A stretch of 64,000 bases of DNA from Dongia rigui. GTDB taxonomy: Bacteria; Pseudomonadota; Alphaproteobacteria; Dongiales; Dongiaceae. The notes beneath the pieces were generated by a model, which saw nothing but the letters and a program-made list of their open reading frames with translations, was not told the origin of the DNA and ran no database searches. The translations under genes and the position numbers were made by a program. The number at the start of each line of letters is the position of its first letter. The first letter of the stretch is position 1. The stretch lies in contig NZ_JAXCLX010000001.1 in the NCBI RefSeq assembly GCF_034044635.1, forward strand, positions 1,798,001 to 1,862,000. The letters are read 5' to 3'. Below, piece by piece: positions 25,695 through 34,687 of this stretch.

Positions 25695-25904
25695 GTGTCG
25701 GGGTTTTCCTTCATTCGCCGTTGGCGCCCCAGATTGCGCAAGGCCCATCTTCAGGGTCTAGCATATGACGTGATGACGCGGAACGGTCACAACGATTGCG
25801 CGCTGGGTTTCCGCGCCGCCTGGCTTGACGGTTGCCTGGGCTGGCAAAGGATGGTAGCGGAACGCCGACCTTTTCTTTCGATCTATGCCCTATAGGAGCC
25901 TTTC

Positions 25905-26432
25905 ATGACCGACCAGAACCAGAACCCGGCCGCAAACGGCGCCGATGCAGCAGCGGATGCCCAGGCTGATTCGGGTCCGGCCTTGGTGGTTATGCATCAG
26001 TTCCTCAAGGATTTTTCCTTCGAGAACCCGCTTGGCTCCGACACCCCGAAGGCGCTGACCGAAGCCCCCACCGGCATGATCCGGGTCGATGTGCGCGTAA
26101 AGCCCCTGACCCCGCCCGACATCGAAGTCGTGCTGTTCATGTCGGTCGATGCCAAGATCGGCGACAAGTCGGTCTACCTCACCGAATGCGAATATGCCGG
26201 CACCTTCCGCCTGGGCCGCGTGCCGCAGGAACACGTGCTGCCGCTGGTCATGATCGAGGCGCCGCGCCTGCTGTTCCCGTTCGCCCGCCAGATCATCGCC
26301 AATGCGGTGGCAGCCGGCGGCTTCCCGCCGCTCCTCATCAACCCGGTCGATTTCGTCGCCATGTACCGCGAGCGCCGCGAGGAAATGCTGAAGCAGGCCG
26401 AAGCGCAGAAGGCGGCCGGCGCCGCCAGCTGA
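25905..26432 (+). CDS. secB: protein-export chaperone SecB
   Basis: This 175-residue cytoplasmic chaperone keeps precursors unfolded and passes them to SecA. Typical segments are VMHQFLKDFSFENPLGS, DIEVVLFMSVDAKIGDKSVYLTECEYAGTF and LLFPFARQIIANAVAAGGFPPLLINPVDFVAMY. The first 25 residues are an alanine-, asparagine- and glutamine-rich disordered tail, common in alphaproteobacteria. AGGAG lies seven bases before the ATG. It belongs to the dispersed housekeeping block and is followed by smr 28 bases later. Confidence 0.95.
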   Translation: MTDQNQNPAANGADAAADAQADSGPALVVMHQFLKDFSFENPLGSDTPKALTEAPTGMIRVDVRVKPLTPPDIEVVLFMSVDAKIGDKSVYLTECEYAGTFRLGRVPQEHVLPLVMIEAPRLLFPFARQIIANAVAAGGFPPLLINPVDFVAMYRERREEMLKQAEAQKAAGAAS

Positions 26433-26460
26433 TTTCCGCCCCAACCGTGGCCCCCGATTG

Positions 26461-27051
26461 ATGGCTGGGAAGCGGCGTCTCACCGAGCAGGAGCTTGCCT
26501 TGTGGCAGGCTGTCGCAACGACGGTGACGCCGCTCAAGCCCAAACGCCAGAAGAAGGCGGCCCTCAAGGCCGAGGCGGTGGCGGAAACCAAGCCGGCCGG
26601 CCCCCAGCCACCTGCCAAGCGTCCCAAATCGCCGCCCAAAGGGCCGCCACCAGCGCCCAAACCGGTGGCCACGGCGGCGCCCAAGCTGCCGCCGCTCACC
26701 CCTTATCCCGCCCCCGGCACCATGCCGGGAATCGACAAGCGCCAATCCGAACGCTTCCGCCGCGGGCAGCTCGCCATCGAGGGCAAGATCGACCTGCATG
26801 GCCGCACGCAGACCGAGGCGCATGACGCCCTGCTCCATTTCCTGGAGCGCGCCTTCAAACACGGCAAGCGTCAGCTGCTGGTCATTACGGGCAAGGGCAT
26901 GACGCAGTCGAAATCGGGCATCTTGAAAGCCAATGTGCCGCGCTGGCTCAACGAGCCGGTCTTCCGCCGCCTGGTGCTGGCGATCTCGCAGGCCCGCCCC
27001 GAACATGGGGGCGAAGGCGCGCTCTATGTGCTGCTGAAGCGGCAGAAGTAA
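26461..27051 (+). CDS. Smr-domain protein
   Basis: This 196-residue protein has a proline-, lysine- and alanine-rich linker (about 25-80) and a C-terminal Smr domain (about 115-196). The domain shows GKIDLHGRTQTEAHDALLHFL, LLVITGKG and the end EGALYVLLKRQK. Smr domains are small nucleases or nucleic-acid-binding modules related to the MutS2 tail. In alphaproteobacteria this gene normally follows mltA; here mltA is about 4 kb away and inverted relative to it. A TTG one codon upstream is an alternative start. Confidence 0.9.
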   Translation: MAGKRRLTEQELALWQAVATTVTPLKPKRQKKAALKAEAVAETKPAGPQPPAKRPKSPPKGPPPAPKPVATAAPKLPPLTPYPAPGTMPGIDKRQSERFRRGQLAIEGKIDLHGRTQTEAHDALLHFLERAFKHGKRQLLVITGKGMTQSKSGILKANVPRWLNEPVFRRLVLAISQARPEHGGEGALYVLLKRQK

Positions 27052-27060
27052 TTGCCATTC

Positions 27061-27140
27061 GTCATCCCCGGGCGAAGACCCGGGGATCCACTGCTAACAC
27101 TTGAGAGACTGGATGCCCGGGTCTTCGCCCGGACATGACG
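27061..27140. repeat. family B mosaic palindromic repeat, copy 2
   Basis: It begins with the same 20 bases as copy 1 (GTCATCCCCGGGCGAAGACC) and ends GCCCGGACATGACG. Inner palindromes are CCCCGGGCGAAGACCCGGGG and CCCGGGTCTTCGCCCGG. It fills the gap between smr and the convergent SDR gene. Confidence 0.88.
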
Positions 27141-27148
27141 ACGTCGAC

Positions 27149-27925
27149 TTACTTCCACTTCTGCAAGGTCGCTTCCGCCGCGGCGGTCACGAAGCGGCGC
27201 GGCAGCAGGCGCATGGCGATGCTGGCCAGATAATTGGTGGGCCCCACCACATGCACGCGTTCCTGACCCAAGGCGCGCAGGCCTTCTTGTGCCACGCGTT
27301 CGGCGCTGTGCATCGTCGTCATGCTGGGCTTGCCGGCACCGGCGCGCTCAAAGAAGCGCGTCTCGGTGGCGCCGGGGCAAAGCGCCAGGATATCGATCGG
27401 CTCCTGTGCCAGTTCCTCGGCCAGCGCCTCGGTATAGTTCAGCAGGAAGGTCTTGGTGGCGGCGTAAGTGGCAAAGAGCGGCATCGGCGCGAAGGCCGCG
27501 GTACTCGCCACATTGATGATGCCGGCACGCGTCGCACCCTCATGCGCGTGGCGCAGCAGCATGGGTAAAAGGCCGCGCGTGATTTCGACCGGTGCCGCGA
27601 CATTCACCTGCACCATTTCCATCTCGCGCAGTTCCGAATTGTCGATGACGCGACCCAGCTGCCCGATGCCGGCATTGTTGATGACGAGATCGACCCGCGC
27701 CATTTCCGCCGCGCCGATGACGGCGTGGCGCCCTTCCGGGTCAGTAAGATCGGCCACCACGGTCCGCACCTGGCGACCGTTCAAGGCCAGTTCCTGGGCG
27801 AGCGCGTTCAAACTGTCACGGTCGCGGCCATGGAGCAGCAAGGCGGTGGCGCGCGGCAAAGCGCGGGCAAAGGCCCTGCCGATCCCTGAGGACGCCCCGG
27901 TGATGAGGGCAGATTGATAGCTCAT
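27149..27925 (-). CDS. short-chain dehydrogenase/reductase (DltE-like)
   Basis: This 258-residue classical SDR carries the cofactor motif ALITGASSGIGRAFARAL, NNAGIGQ, the catalytic serine in IINVASTAAFAP and YAATK (Tyr and Lys). The arginine in HGRDRDS suggests NADP(H). The substrate is unknown. Its start overlaps the stop of the upstream LysR gene by four bases (27922-27925), so regulator and enzyme are one transcript, reading from the LysR/DmdA-like intergenic region. Confidence 0.9.
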   Translation of the reverse strand: MSYQSALITGASSGIGRAFARALPRATALLLHGRDRDSLNALAQELALNGRQVRTVVADLTDPEGRHAVIGAAEMARVDLVINNAGIGQLGRVIDNSELREMEMVQVNVAAPVEITRGLLPMLLRHAHEGATRAGIINVASTAAFAPMPLFATYAATKTFLLNYTEALAEELAQEPIDILALCPGATETRFFERAGAGKPSMTTMHSAERVAQEGLRALGQERVHVVGPTNYLASIAMRLLPRRFVTAAAEATLQKWK

Positions 27926-28896
27926 GAAAGCTCTTTTCCACCGCGGATATTGGCTGGTGAGTCTAGGCCAGAATCAGAAGCTGGCCAACTTTTATGGGGC
28001 TGCGGCGCAAGCTGGGCAAGGAGGCGACGGCCGACCGGCCCATCGAGCCAACCTGGGCGGCTCACCAAATGATAGCCGCGCGGTGAGTCGAGGACGTCGT
28101 CATGGAGGCTCACGAGTAGCCCGCTGGCAAGGAGGTCGGCAATGACGCCCTGCCAGCCCAGCGCAATGCCCGCCCCCTGCAAGGCCTGATAGATGGCGAC
28201 ACCGTGATTGGTCACGACAAGACTGTGGTCGATCGATCGCGCTTTCGGCGCAAAGCGCTTCTGCCAGTCGCGCCAGGTGAACCAGCGCTGTTCGGGGTCT
28301 TCGAGATGAATGAGCGGGCCGGCCTGCAGCAGGTCAGCGGCGCTCCTTGAGGTGAGCTGCTGCGCCAAGCTGGGGCTTGCCACCGGCACGACGCGCTCTG
28401 GGAGCAACAGGCGGCTTTCGAACCCAGGCCAGTTGCCCTCGCCAAAGAGGATCGCTGCGTCGACCTCGGTAATGTCGATATCGGCGTCGCGCTCGGCCGT
28501 CACCACGCGGCAAGAGAGGGCGGAACGATCGGCCGGATCGGCGCCGGTGCGGTGCGCGGCGAGGCGCGGCAGAACCCAGAAGGCGGCGATGCCTGGATAG
28601 GTCGCGATGGTCAACATGTCTTGCGCGCCCCGGCGGCGAATCCGGCGGCTCGCTTCCGCGAGGCTCGAGAGGGACAAGGCGACTTGGCCATAGAATTCAT
28701 CGGCGATGGCGGTCGGCCGTGAAGCTGGTCCCCGCTTTTCGAACAGCGCCGCACCGAGATCTTCTTCGAGCAACTTGATCTGATGGCTGATCGCCGGTTG
28801 GCCGACATTGAGCTCCGCTGCCGCGCGGGTAAAGTTGCCGAGCCGATAGCAGGCTTCAAAGGCGCGGATCGCCCGCAAGGGTGGCAGGTGGCGCAT
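27922..28896 (-). CDS. LysR-family transcriptional regulator (GcvA-like)
   Basis: This 324-residue regulator has an N-terminal winged HTH (PPLRAIRAFEACYRLGNFTRAAAELNVGQPAISHQIKLLEEDLG) and a C-terminal co-inducer domain. The opening phrase is typical of the GcvA subgroup. I chose ATG 28896, from which the HTH starts at once; in-frame ATGs at 28905 and 28932 are less likely. It is divergent from the DmdA-like gene across a 105-base region with inverted repeats. It may control that gene and the coupled SDR; the inducer is unknown. Confidence 0.88.
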   Translation of the reverse strand: MRHLPPLRAIRAFEACYRLGNFTRAAAELNVGQPAISHQIKLLEEDLGAALFEKRGPASRPTAIADEFYGQVALSLSSLAEASRRIRRRGAQDMLTIATYPGIAAFWVLPRLAAHRTGADPADRSALSCRVVTAERDADIDITEVDAAILFGEGNWPGFESRLLLPERVVPVASPSLAQQLTSRSAADLLQAGPLIHLEDPEQRWFTWRDWQKRFAPKARSIDHSLVVTNHGVAIYQALQGAGIALGWQGVIADLLASGLLVSLHDDVLDSPRGYHLVSRPGWLDGPVGRRLLAQLAPQPHKSWPASDSGLDSPANIRGGKELS

Positions 28897-28901
28897 TTTT
28901 A

Positions 28902-28986
28902 TCATCGATTTAATTGATGAACGTATCAACATTATGCCCGTTTTTACGGGCCGTCAAACCGATGATCATGCCTAAAATCAATTGAT
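28902..28986. promoter_or_regulatory. LysR-type operator region between lysR and the DmdA-like gene
   Basis: Three inverted repeats lie here. TCATCGAT-TTA-ATTGATGA (28902-28920) has one mismatch. TTGAT-N6-ATCAA (28914-28929) overlaps it. ATCAATTGAT (28977-28986) is a perfect ten-base palindrome, 15 bases before the DmdA-like ATG. A small hairpin GCCCGT-TTTT-ACGGGC (28936-28951) lies between. The shared ATCAA/TTGAT half-sites suggest one regulator binding several sites. Confidence 0.55.
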
Positions 28987-29001
28987 CAAAGGCCCCTGCC
29001 C

Positions 29002-30129
29002 ATGCCGTCGCCCACCCCGCGCCCCATTCTCGCCATCTCGCGGCGCACGCGATCGACGCCTTTCACGCCGCGCGTCGAGGCTTCGGGTGTCCAGGGCTAT
29101 ACCGTCTACAACCACATGCTGCTGCCGACCGCCTTCCGCTCGGTCGAGGCCGATTACCAGCATCTCAAAACCCATGTGCAGGTCTGGGATGTGGGCTGCG
29201 AGCGACAGGTTGAGGTCAAAGGACCGGATGCCGCGCGACTGGTGCAAATGATGACACCGCGCGATCTTTCCAAAGCAAAGATCGGGCAATGTCTTTACGC
29301 CCCGCTGGTCGACGCAGACGGCATGCTGCTCAACGATCCGGTCATCCTGAAACTGGCCGAGGATCGTTTCTGGATATCGGTTGCGGATTCGGACGTGCTG
29401 CTGTGGACCAAGGGACTGGCCTTTGGCCGCGGGCTTGACGTCGTGGTCAGCGAGCCGGATGTGTGGCCGCTGGCCATCCAGGGACCGAAGGCGGAAGTTC
29501 TCGCGAGCCGCATCTTCGGCGAGGAGGTGCGCGGCATCGGCTTCTTCCGCTTCCGTACCCTCACCTTTCACGGGCACCCGCTGATCGTTGCGCGGTCGGG
29601 TTGGAGCAAGCAAGGCGGCTTCGAAATCTATCTCGACCGTGCCGATCTGGGGCTGCCCTTGTGGGATGCCTGCATGACAGCAGGCGCTGATCTCGACGTC
29701 GGCCCGGGCTGCCCCAATCTCATTGAGCGCATCGAAAGCGGCCTTCTCTCCTATGGCAATGACATGACAATCGCCAACAACCCGCTGGAATGCGGCCTTG
29801 ATAAATACTGTCAGTTGGATTCCGCCACGTCCTGCATCGGTCGCGACGCCCTGCGCCGCATCGCGGCTGAGGGTGCTGCACGAAAAATCATGGGCCTGCG
29901 CCTGGAGGGTGGCGCGCCGCCGGCCTGTGTCGCGCCGTGGCCTGTCCGCGTCGAGGACAAAAAGGTCGGCATCGTGACGTCCGCAGCCTATTCGCCCGAT
30001 TTTGGCGCCAGCCTGGCCTTTGCGATGCTGGAACGCGGCCATTGGGAGCCGGGCGGCGTGGTTGTGGTCGAGACACCGGCCGGCCTGCGGCGCGGTGTGA
30101 TATCGCCCCTGCCCTTCGCCAGATCGTAG
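29002..30129 (+). CDS. DmdA-like aminomethyltransferase-family protein
   Basis: This 375-residue protein of the glycine-cleavage T family keeps the arrangement of DMSP demethylase Dmd[61 protein letters not shown] and [20 protein letters not shown]. DmdA transfers a methyl from dimethylsulfoniopropionate to tetrahydrofolate. Relatives outside the proven clade may act on other methylated compounds, so the substrate is uncertain. It stands alone and divergent from lysR, with no dmdB, dmdC or acuH nearby. The start ATG 29002 is supported by immediate family sequence; the ribosome site is weak. Confidence 0.78.
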   Translation: MPSPTPRPILAISRRTRSTPFTPRVEASGVQGYTVYNHMLLPTAFRSVEADYQHLKTHVQVWDVGCERQVEVKGPDAARLVQMMTPRDLSKAKIGQCLYAPLVDADGMLLNDPVILKLAEDRFWISVADSDVLLWTKGLAFGRGLDVVVSEPDVWPLAIQGPKAEVLASRIFGEEVRGIGFFRFRTLTFHGHPLIVARSGWSKQGGFEIYLDRADLGLPLWDACMTAGADLDVGPGCPNLIERIESGLLSYGNDMTIANNPLECGLDKYCQLDSATSCIGRDALRRIAAEGAARKIMGLRLEGGAPPACVAPWPVRVEDKKVGIVTSAAYSPDFGASLAFAMLERGHWEPGGVVVVETPAGLRRGVISPLPFARS

Positions 30130-30260
30130 CGCGCCGGCCGGCGCCGGACGGGTGGCCGGTGACCGGCGAACCGGGGACCGGGTTGCATTCGGGATGGAGC
30201 TATGGCACCTCACAGCCATGTGCTTCACCGTTCCCAGCAACCCTGAGGACCCATATCCAA

Positions 30261-31469
30261 ATGCCCCAGTTCCGCACCCTTGACGACCTTCAACTCGCGG
30301 GCCGGCGCGTGCTCGTGCGCTGCGACCTCAATGTGCCGATGAAGGACGGCAAGGTGACGGATGCAACCCGCATCGAGCGCTCCGCCGCCACGCTGAAGGA
30401 ATTGTCGTCGAAGGGCGCCAAGGTCATCATCCTGTCGCATTTCGGCCGGCCGAAGGGAAAGCGCGCGGCGGAGTTCTCGCTCAAGCCGCTGGTCGAGCCG
30501 TTGGCGAAGGCCTTGGGCAGACACGTCGCCTTCGCCGAGGATTGCATCGGCAAGGCGGCCGAGGACGTGGTGGCCAGCCTCAAGGACGGCGAGGTGGCGC
30601 TCCTGGAGAACCTGCGCTTCCACGATGCCGAGGAAGCCAATGACAAGAGCTTCGCGGCAGCCCTGGCCCAGCTTGGCGACATCTATGTGAACGATGCCTT
30701 TTCCTGCGCCCACCGCGCCCATGCCTCGACGGAAGGCATCGCGCATCTGCTGCCGGCGGCGGCCGGCCGGTTGATGCAGGAGGAACTCGATCATCTGGGG
30801 GCGGCCCTTGAAAAGCCACAGCGGCCGGTGACGGCGCTGGTGGGCGGGGCCAAGGTTTCGACCAAGCTCGACCTTCTCGGCAATCTGGTCACCAAGGTCG
30901 ATCGGCTGGTGATCGGCGGCGGCATGGCCAACACCTTCCTCTTTGCCCAAGGGATCGAGGTCGGGAAGTCGCTGGCCGAACGGGATCTCGCCGACACGGC
31001 GCGCGACATTCTGAAAAAAGCCAAGGCCGCCAATTGCACCATCGTTCTGCCGATCGACGCGGTTGTCGCCGGCGAATTCAAAGCCGGTGCCGCCAACAAA
31101 GTTGTCGATGTGAAGGCCGTGCCAAGCGACCAGATGATTCTGGATGTGGGGCCGAAATCGATCGCCGAGATCAACCGGCATCTCGATGAATCGAAGACGC
31201 TGGTCTGGAACGGCCCCTTGGGTGCCTTCGAAATCGACCCCTTCGACAAGGGCACCGTCGCGGTCGCCAAACATGCGGCGGCGCTGTCGAAAGCAAAGAA
31301 GCTGCTGTCGGTGGCAGGCGGCGGCGATACCGTGGCGGCGCTCGCCCATGCCGGGGCGGAGGGCGACTTCTCCTACATCTCGACGGCCGGCGGCGCCTTT
31401 CTCGAATGGCTCGAAGGCAAGGAATTGCCAGGCGTGACAGCACTCAACGTGACGGCGCTCAAATCATGA
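30261..31469 (+). CDS. pgk: phosphoglycerate kinase
   Basis: This 402-residue glycolytic enzyme transfers phosphate between 1,3-bisphosphoglycerate and ADP. It shows [54 protein letters not shown] and the nucleotide loop [12 protein letters not shown]. Length is normal. GAGGA lies eleven bases before the ATG. In many alphaproteobacteria pgk follows gap and precedes fba; here it follows the DmdA-like gene after a 131-base gap with the palindrome GCGCCGGCCGGCGC (30131-30144). It overlaps the next gene by four bases. Confidence 0.96.
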   Translation: MPQFRTLDDLQLAGRRVLVRCDLNVPMKDGKVTDATRIERSAATLKELSSKGAKVIILSHFGRPKGKRAAEFSLKPLVEPLAKALGRHVAFAEDCIGKAAEDVVASLKDGEVALLENLRFHDAEEANDKSFAAALAQLGDIYVNDAFSCAHRAHASTEGIAHLLPAAAGRLMQEELDHLGAALEKPQRPVTALVGGAKVSTKLDLLGNLVTKVDRLVIGGGMANTFLFAQGIEVGKSLAERDLADTARDILKKAKAANCTIVLPIDAVVAGEFKAGAANKVVDVKAVPSDQMILDVGPKSIAEINRHLDESKTLVWNGPLGAFEIDPFDKGTVAVAKHAAALSKAKKLLSVAGGGDTVAALAHAGAEGDFSYISTAGGAFLEWLEGKELPGVTALNVTALKS

Positions 31470-31876
31470 GTTTCGAAGCAGAGAGCGAAAGCATCGACGA
31501 TCCCGTCGGCTTCTTCGGCGCCCATGGCCATCTCAACGATGCCGTGGTCGATCACCTGGTCGTCGAGGCGACCAGCCAGATCCTGCAGATCATGATCGAT
31601 GATCTTTATGCCAATCTCGAAGGGCGGCCGGATTATCCGGGCGCCCGGCCCTGCTTCTTCACTTTCTACAACACCGGCAGCCTGCGCTGGGATGTCGATA
31701 TCAGCGACGGGTTGCGCATCGCCGAATTGCGCGTGACGGAAACAGATGATGCGCAGCGACCGTTCCGGCTGGAGGTCGAGTTCAACATCGGCGGCATCGG
31801 GAAGAACCGGCATCTTACCGCCAATTTCGCGGCGATGGAGATGGACGACGCCGGCGATCTGCTGGAGAGCGACTGA
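31466..31876 (+). CDS. unknown protein translationally coupled to pgk
   Basis: This 136-residue acidic protein has no signal peptide or membrane helix. Its ATG overlaps the pgk stop (ATGA), so it is probably made with phosphoglycerate kinase. The middle reads like an alpha/beta domain: [25 protein letters not shown], then [28 protein letters not shown]. Codon use resembles its neighbours. I do not recognise the family. It could be a small protein specific to this lineage. Confidence 0.65.
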   Translation: MSFEAESESIDDPVGFFGAHGHLNDAVVDHLVVEATSQILQIMIDDLYANLEGRPDYPGARPCFFTFYNTGSLRWDVDISDGLRIAELRVTETDDAQRPFRLEVEFNIGGIGKNRHLTANFAAMEMDDAGDLLESD

Positions 31877-31925
31877 GCGCCAAGGATCAGAAGCGTAGCG
31901 GTCAGGCCACGGAGGATACCGATAG

Positions 31926-32951
31926 ATGCCGTCGGATCAACGCAGCATGCCAACGCCCATCTCGACCCAAGACATGGCATGGGAGGAATGGACTGACATC
32001 CCGAACTTTACCGGCCGCTATAAGCACCTGACGCGCGCTGCGACCGGGAGCGACTATCATGTCGGCATGGCGATCGAGGAATTGCCGCCAGGCATGCGCA
32101 GTGTACCGTTTCACTATCACATTCTGGAGGAAGAGCATCTCTTCATCCTGGAAGGCAGGGTGACCTTGCGCCTCGGCATGGCGCGATACGAGATGTCGCC
32201 CGGCGATTACGTCTGCTTTCCGGCGGGGCAGAAGGCCGGGCATTGCCTCATCAATGAGGGCGACGCAACCTGCCGCTACGTCGTCATCGGTGAGCGCAAC
32301 CCGAACGAGGTCTGCGTCTATCCCGATTCGAACAAGGTCCTGGTGCGCGCGCTGGAACGGAGCGTGCTCGATCTTTCCGCGCGCCGTCACTATTGGGATG
32401 GCGAGGACACCGGCCTGCCGGCAGGACAAAGATCGCAGGCATCGCCGGCGCCCGCTTTGCAATCAGCTGATAGACCGCATCCGCCGATCAACATGCGCGA
32501 TATCGCCTGGGAAGATCAGCAGATCGACGCGCGTTTCGGCGGCCAGGCGAAGCACCTGACCATGGCGGCCGTCGGACGCAGCTACCATGTCGGCGTCATG
32601 ATCGAGGCGCCGGGTCCGGGCCAGCGTTTGGCACCACGCCACTATCACATGGTGGAAGAGGAGCAGGCGCTGATCCTGGAGGGCGAGGTGCGCCTGCTGC
32701 TGGGCGACAGGCAGCACGACCTCAAGCCTGGCGACTATGTCTTCTTTCCGGCGGGGGTCGAGATCGGCCATTCCTTCATGAATATCGGCAGCGGCCCCTG
32801 CCGTTATCTGATGGTCGGCGAACGCAGCCCGCATGATGTCTGCGTGTACCCCGATTCCAACAAGATGGCGTTGAACGCCCTGCGCAGCGAGGATTGCGTC
32901 TTTGATATGGCGGCCCGCCGCCGCTATTGGGACGGCGAGGCGAAGACTTAA
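31926..32951 (+). CDS. tandem-duplicated bicupin protein
   Basis: This 341-residue protein consists of two clearly homologous cupin halves (about 15-155 and 183-330). Each half repeats AWE, KHLT, YHVG, a metal-binding-like H-Y-H-x3-E-E motif (FHYHILEEEH; RHYHMVEEEQ), SPGDYVCFPAG or KPGDYVFFPAG, and VCVYPDSNK. RRHYWDGE and RRRYWDGE end both halves. A metal-dependent dioxygenase, isomerase or binding role is possible but not determinable. GGAGGA precedes the ATG. Its stop overlaps the convergent azlD stop within CTTAAG. Confidence 0.82.
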   Translation: MPSDQRSMPTPISTQDMAWEEWTDIPNFTGRYKHLTRAATGSDYHVGMAIEELPPGMRSVPFHYHILEEEHLFILEGRVTLRLGMARYEMSPGDYVCFPAGQKAGHCLINEGDATCRYVVIGERNPNEVCVYPDSNKVLVRALERSVLDLSARRHYWDGEDTGLPAGQRSQASPAPALQSADRPHPPINMRDIAWEDQQIDARFGGQAKHLTMAAVGRSYHVGVMIEAPGPGQRLAPRHYHMVEEEQALILEGEVRLLLGDRQHDLKPGDYVFFPAGVEIGHSFMNIGSGPCRYLMVGERSPHDVCVYPDSNKMALNALRSEDCVFDMAARRRYWDGEAKT

Positions 32952-33271
32952 GGGACGAGCGCGCTCATCAGCATCAACCAGCCGGCCCCTGCCGCGACAC
33001 CAAAGGGGATCGAGCGGCGGCACAGCAGATAGACAATGACCGCCACCCCCGCCGCGCTGAGGCGCATCCACAGCGCCGTTGCGGCAACGGCACCTTGCGG
33101 CGAGACGATGAGGCGGGCGATGAGGCCGGCAAGCAACGCATAGGCGACGCAGGAGGTCCAGCGCATCAGGGCCGAATTGGGATCGATGCGGCCGGAAAGG
33201 GCCACGCCCGCCCCGCGCCAGGCATAGGTGACCAGAGCGCCCACCAGGATGAACCACCACGCGCTCGACAT
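32948..33271 (-). CDS. azlD: AzlD-family branched-chain amino acid exporter subunit
   Basis: This 107-residue inner-membrane protein has three or four helices (WWFILVGALVTYAWR, MRWTSCVAYALLAGLIARL, GVAVIVYLLCRRSIPFGVAAGAGWLML). It is the small partner of AzlC in two-part exporters of branched-chain amino acids. I chose ATG 33271, which overlaps the azlC stop by one base, typical of azlCD pairs; the longer frame lies inside azlC. Confidence 0.87.
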   Translation of the reverse strand: MSSAWWFILVGALVTYAWRGAGVALSGRIDPNSALMRWTSCVAYALLAGLIARLIVSPQGAVAATALWMRLSAAGVAVIVYLLCRRSIPFGVAAGAGWLMLMSALVP

Positions 33272-34032
33272 CAGGCCCGCCCGCGCTGGATGATGAGAAA
33301 GGCCACGGTACCACCGCCGATGCCAGTCACCAGCAATCCCCATTCGGGACTGACGAGATGGAACAGTGGCCCCGTCACGGCGCCGATAACCAAGGCAAGG
33401 CCGCGTTCCTTGCGCACCAGGTCGCCGGCAAAGAGCAGCATGAAATAGAGCGGGTTGAGAAAGACGAGGCCCAGCGTCACGGGTGTCGGCAGCACGCCCA
33501 CCAGGAAGAACCCCAAGGCCGTCGCCAGCACCGTCGCCGACCAGATCACCGTCGTGAAGCCGAGGAAGAAGGGCAGGCGCTGCTCGGGCGGCATGTCAGG
33601 CGCGCGCTGCATGGCGACCGCCCAGCCGGTCAGCGCGATGAAATGGGCGGCGATATAATGGATGAGCCGTGGCTTCGCGGGGCCATCGCCCTGGCGCAGG
33701 ATAGGGAGAAGTGTCACCACCATCGGCAGCAGGCGCGCATTGGCAAGACCCACGGCGATGGCGGCAGCGAGGATCGACCCGCCCACGGCGAAGATCTCGA
33801 CCAGGGCGATCTGGCCAGGCAGCGCCCAGCCGGTGACGGTGGAGCCCAATCCTTGCAACAGGGTGAGGCCCGACTGATGCACGAAAGCGCCGAAACCGAC
33901 ATAGCTTGCCCCCAGCACCAGGGCCGGCGCGCCAATGGCCGCGCGCATGGCGGCGCGATAGGCACCCTGGGGCGAGCCGAAATCCTCGGTCCAAGCGGCG
34001 CTGGCGGTCGTATCGGGAAGGGGTGTGGTCAT
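33271..34032 (-). CDS. azlC: AzlC-family branched-chain amino acid exporter
   Basis: This 253-residue inner-membrane protein has the AzlC arrangement: GAYRAAMRAAIGAPALVLGASYVGFGAFVHQSG, then QIALVEIFAVGGSILAAAIAVGLANARLLPM and RLIHYIAAHFIALTGWAVAM. It has about seven helices. With AzlD it exports leucine, valine or their analogues. The start at 34032 is the ATG nearest the conserved region; 34071 is an in-frame alternative, and neither has a strong ribosome site. Confidence 0.87.
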   Translation of the reverse strand: MTTPLPDTTASAAWTEDFGSPQGAYRAAMRAAIGAPALVLGASYVGFGAFVHQSGLTLLQGLGSTVTGWALPGQIALVEIFAVGGSILAAAIAVGLANARLLPMVVTLLPILRQGDGPAKPRLIHYIAAHFIALTGWAVAMQRAPDMPPEQRLPFFLGFTTVIWSATVLATALGFFLVGVLPTPVTLGLVFLNPLYFMLLFAGDLVRKERGLALVIGAVTGPLFHLVSPEWGLLVTGIGGGTVAFLIIQRGRA

Positions 34033-34135
34033 GGCGCGGGCAAGATAGGCGAGGACACCTTGCGGCGTCACCCGCCTTCCGCCACAGTTGAGCCATGACG
34101 GAAACGCAGATGAGAATTCAGGCTCCTATTCAAGA

Positions 34136-34687
34136 ATGACAGCCATGCCGACCAGCAAAGACCCCAGTTTTGCAGCGATCATACCGGAAGGTGACAACCG
34201 GCTGCGCCAGGTCTGCACCGATTGCGGCTTCGTCGCCTATGAGAACCCGAAGGTCGTCGTCGGTGCCGTGGTGACTTTGGGCGAGAAGATCCTGCTGTGC
34301 CGCCGCGCCATCAATCCGCGAAAAGGCTTCTGGACCCTGCCGGCGGGCTTCATGGAACTGCATGAAAGCGCCGAAACAGGTGCCGCGCGCGAGGCGCTTG
34401 AAGAGGCCAATGCGAAGATCGAGATCGAGGCGCTGCTCGCCGCCTATACCATCCCGCGCCTTTCCCAGGTGCAGCTCATCTACCGCGCCCGCCTCATCGA
34501 CCCGGCGATCAGCGCAGGCGTCGAGAGCCTGGAAGTGGGGCTCTTCGACTATGCCGACATTCCCTGGGACGAGCTCGCCTTTCCATCGGTCAACTGGGCG
34601 CTCACCCAATTCGCCAGCGTGCGGCATCTCAGCGTCTTTCCCGCCTTCGGCAACCCACCGGGCGAAACCGGGGACCATCATCCTTGA
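34136..34687 (+). CDS. Nudix hydrolase
   Basis: This 183-residue enzyme has an N-terminal zinc-ribbon-like remnant ([14 protein letters not shown], a single CxxC) and a Nudix box [21 protein letters not shown], with the essential REALEE. Nudix enzymes hydrolyse nucleoside diphosphates linked to another group; this arrangement is common in ADP-ribose pyrophosphatase or NADH pyrophosphatase-like proteins. A second ATG at 34145 is equally possible. Its stop overlaps the next start (TTGA), so it is coupled to an acetyltransferase. Confidence 0.88.
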   Translation: MTAMPTSKDPSFAAIIPEGDNRLRQVCTDCGFVAYENPKVVVGAVVTLGEKILLCRRAINPRKGFWTLPAGFMELHESAETGAAREALEEANAKIEIEALLAAYTIPRLSQVQLIYRARLIDPAISAGVESLEVGLFDYADIPWDELAFPSVNWALTQFASVRHLSVFPAFGNPPGETGDHHP

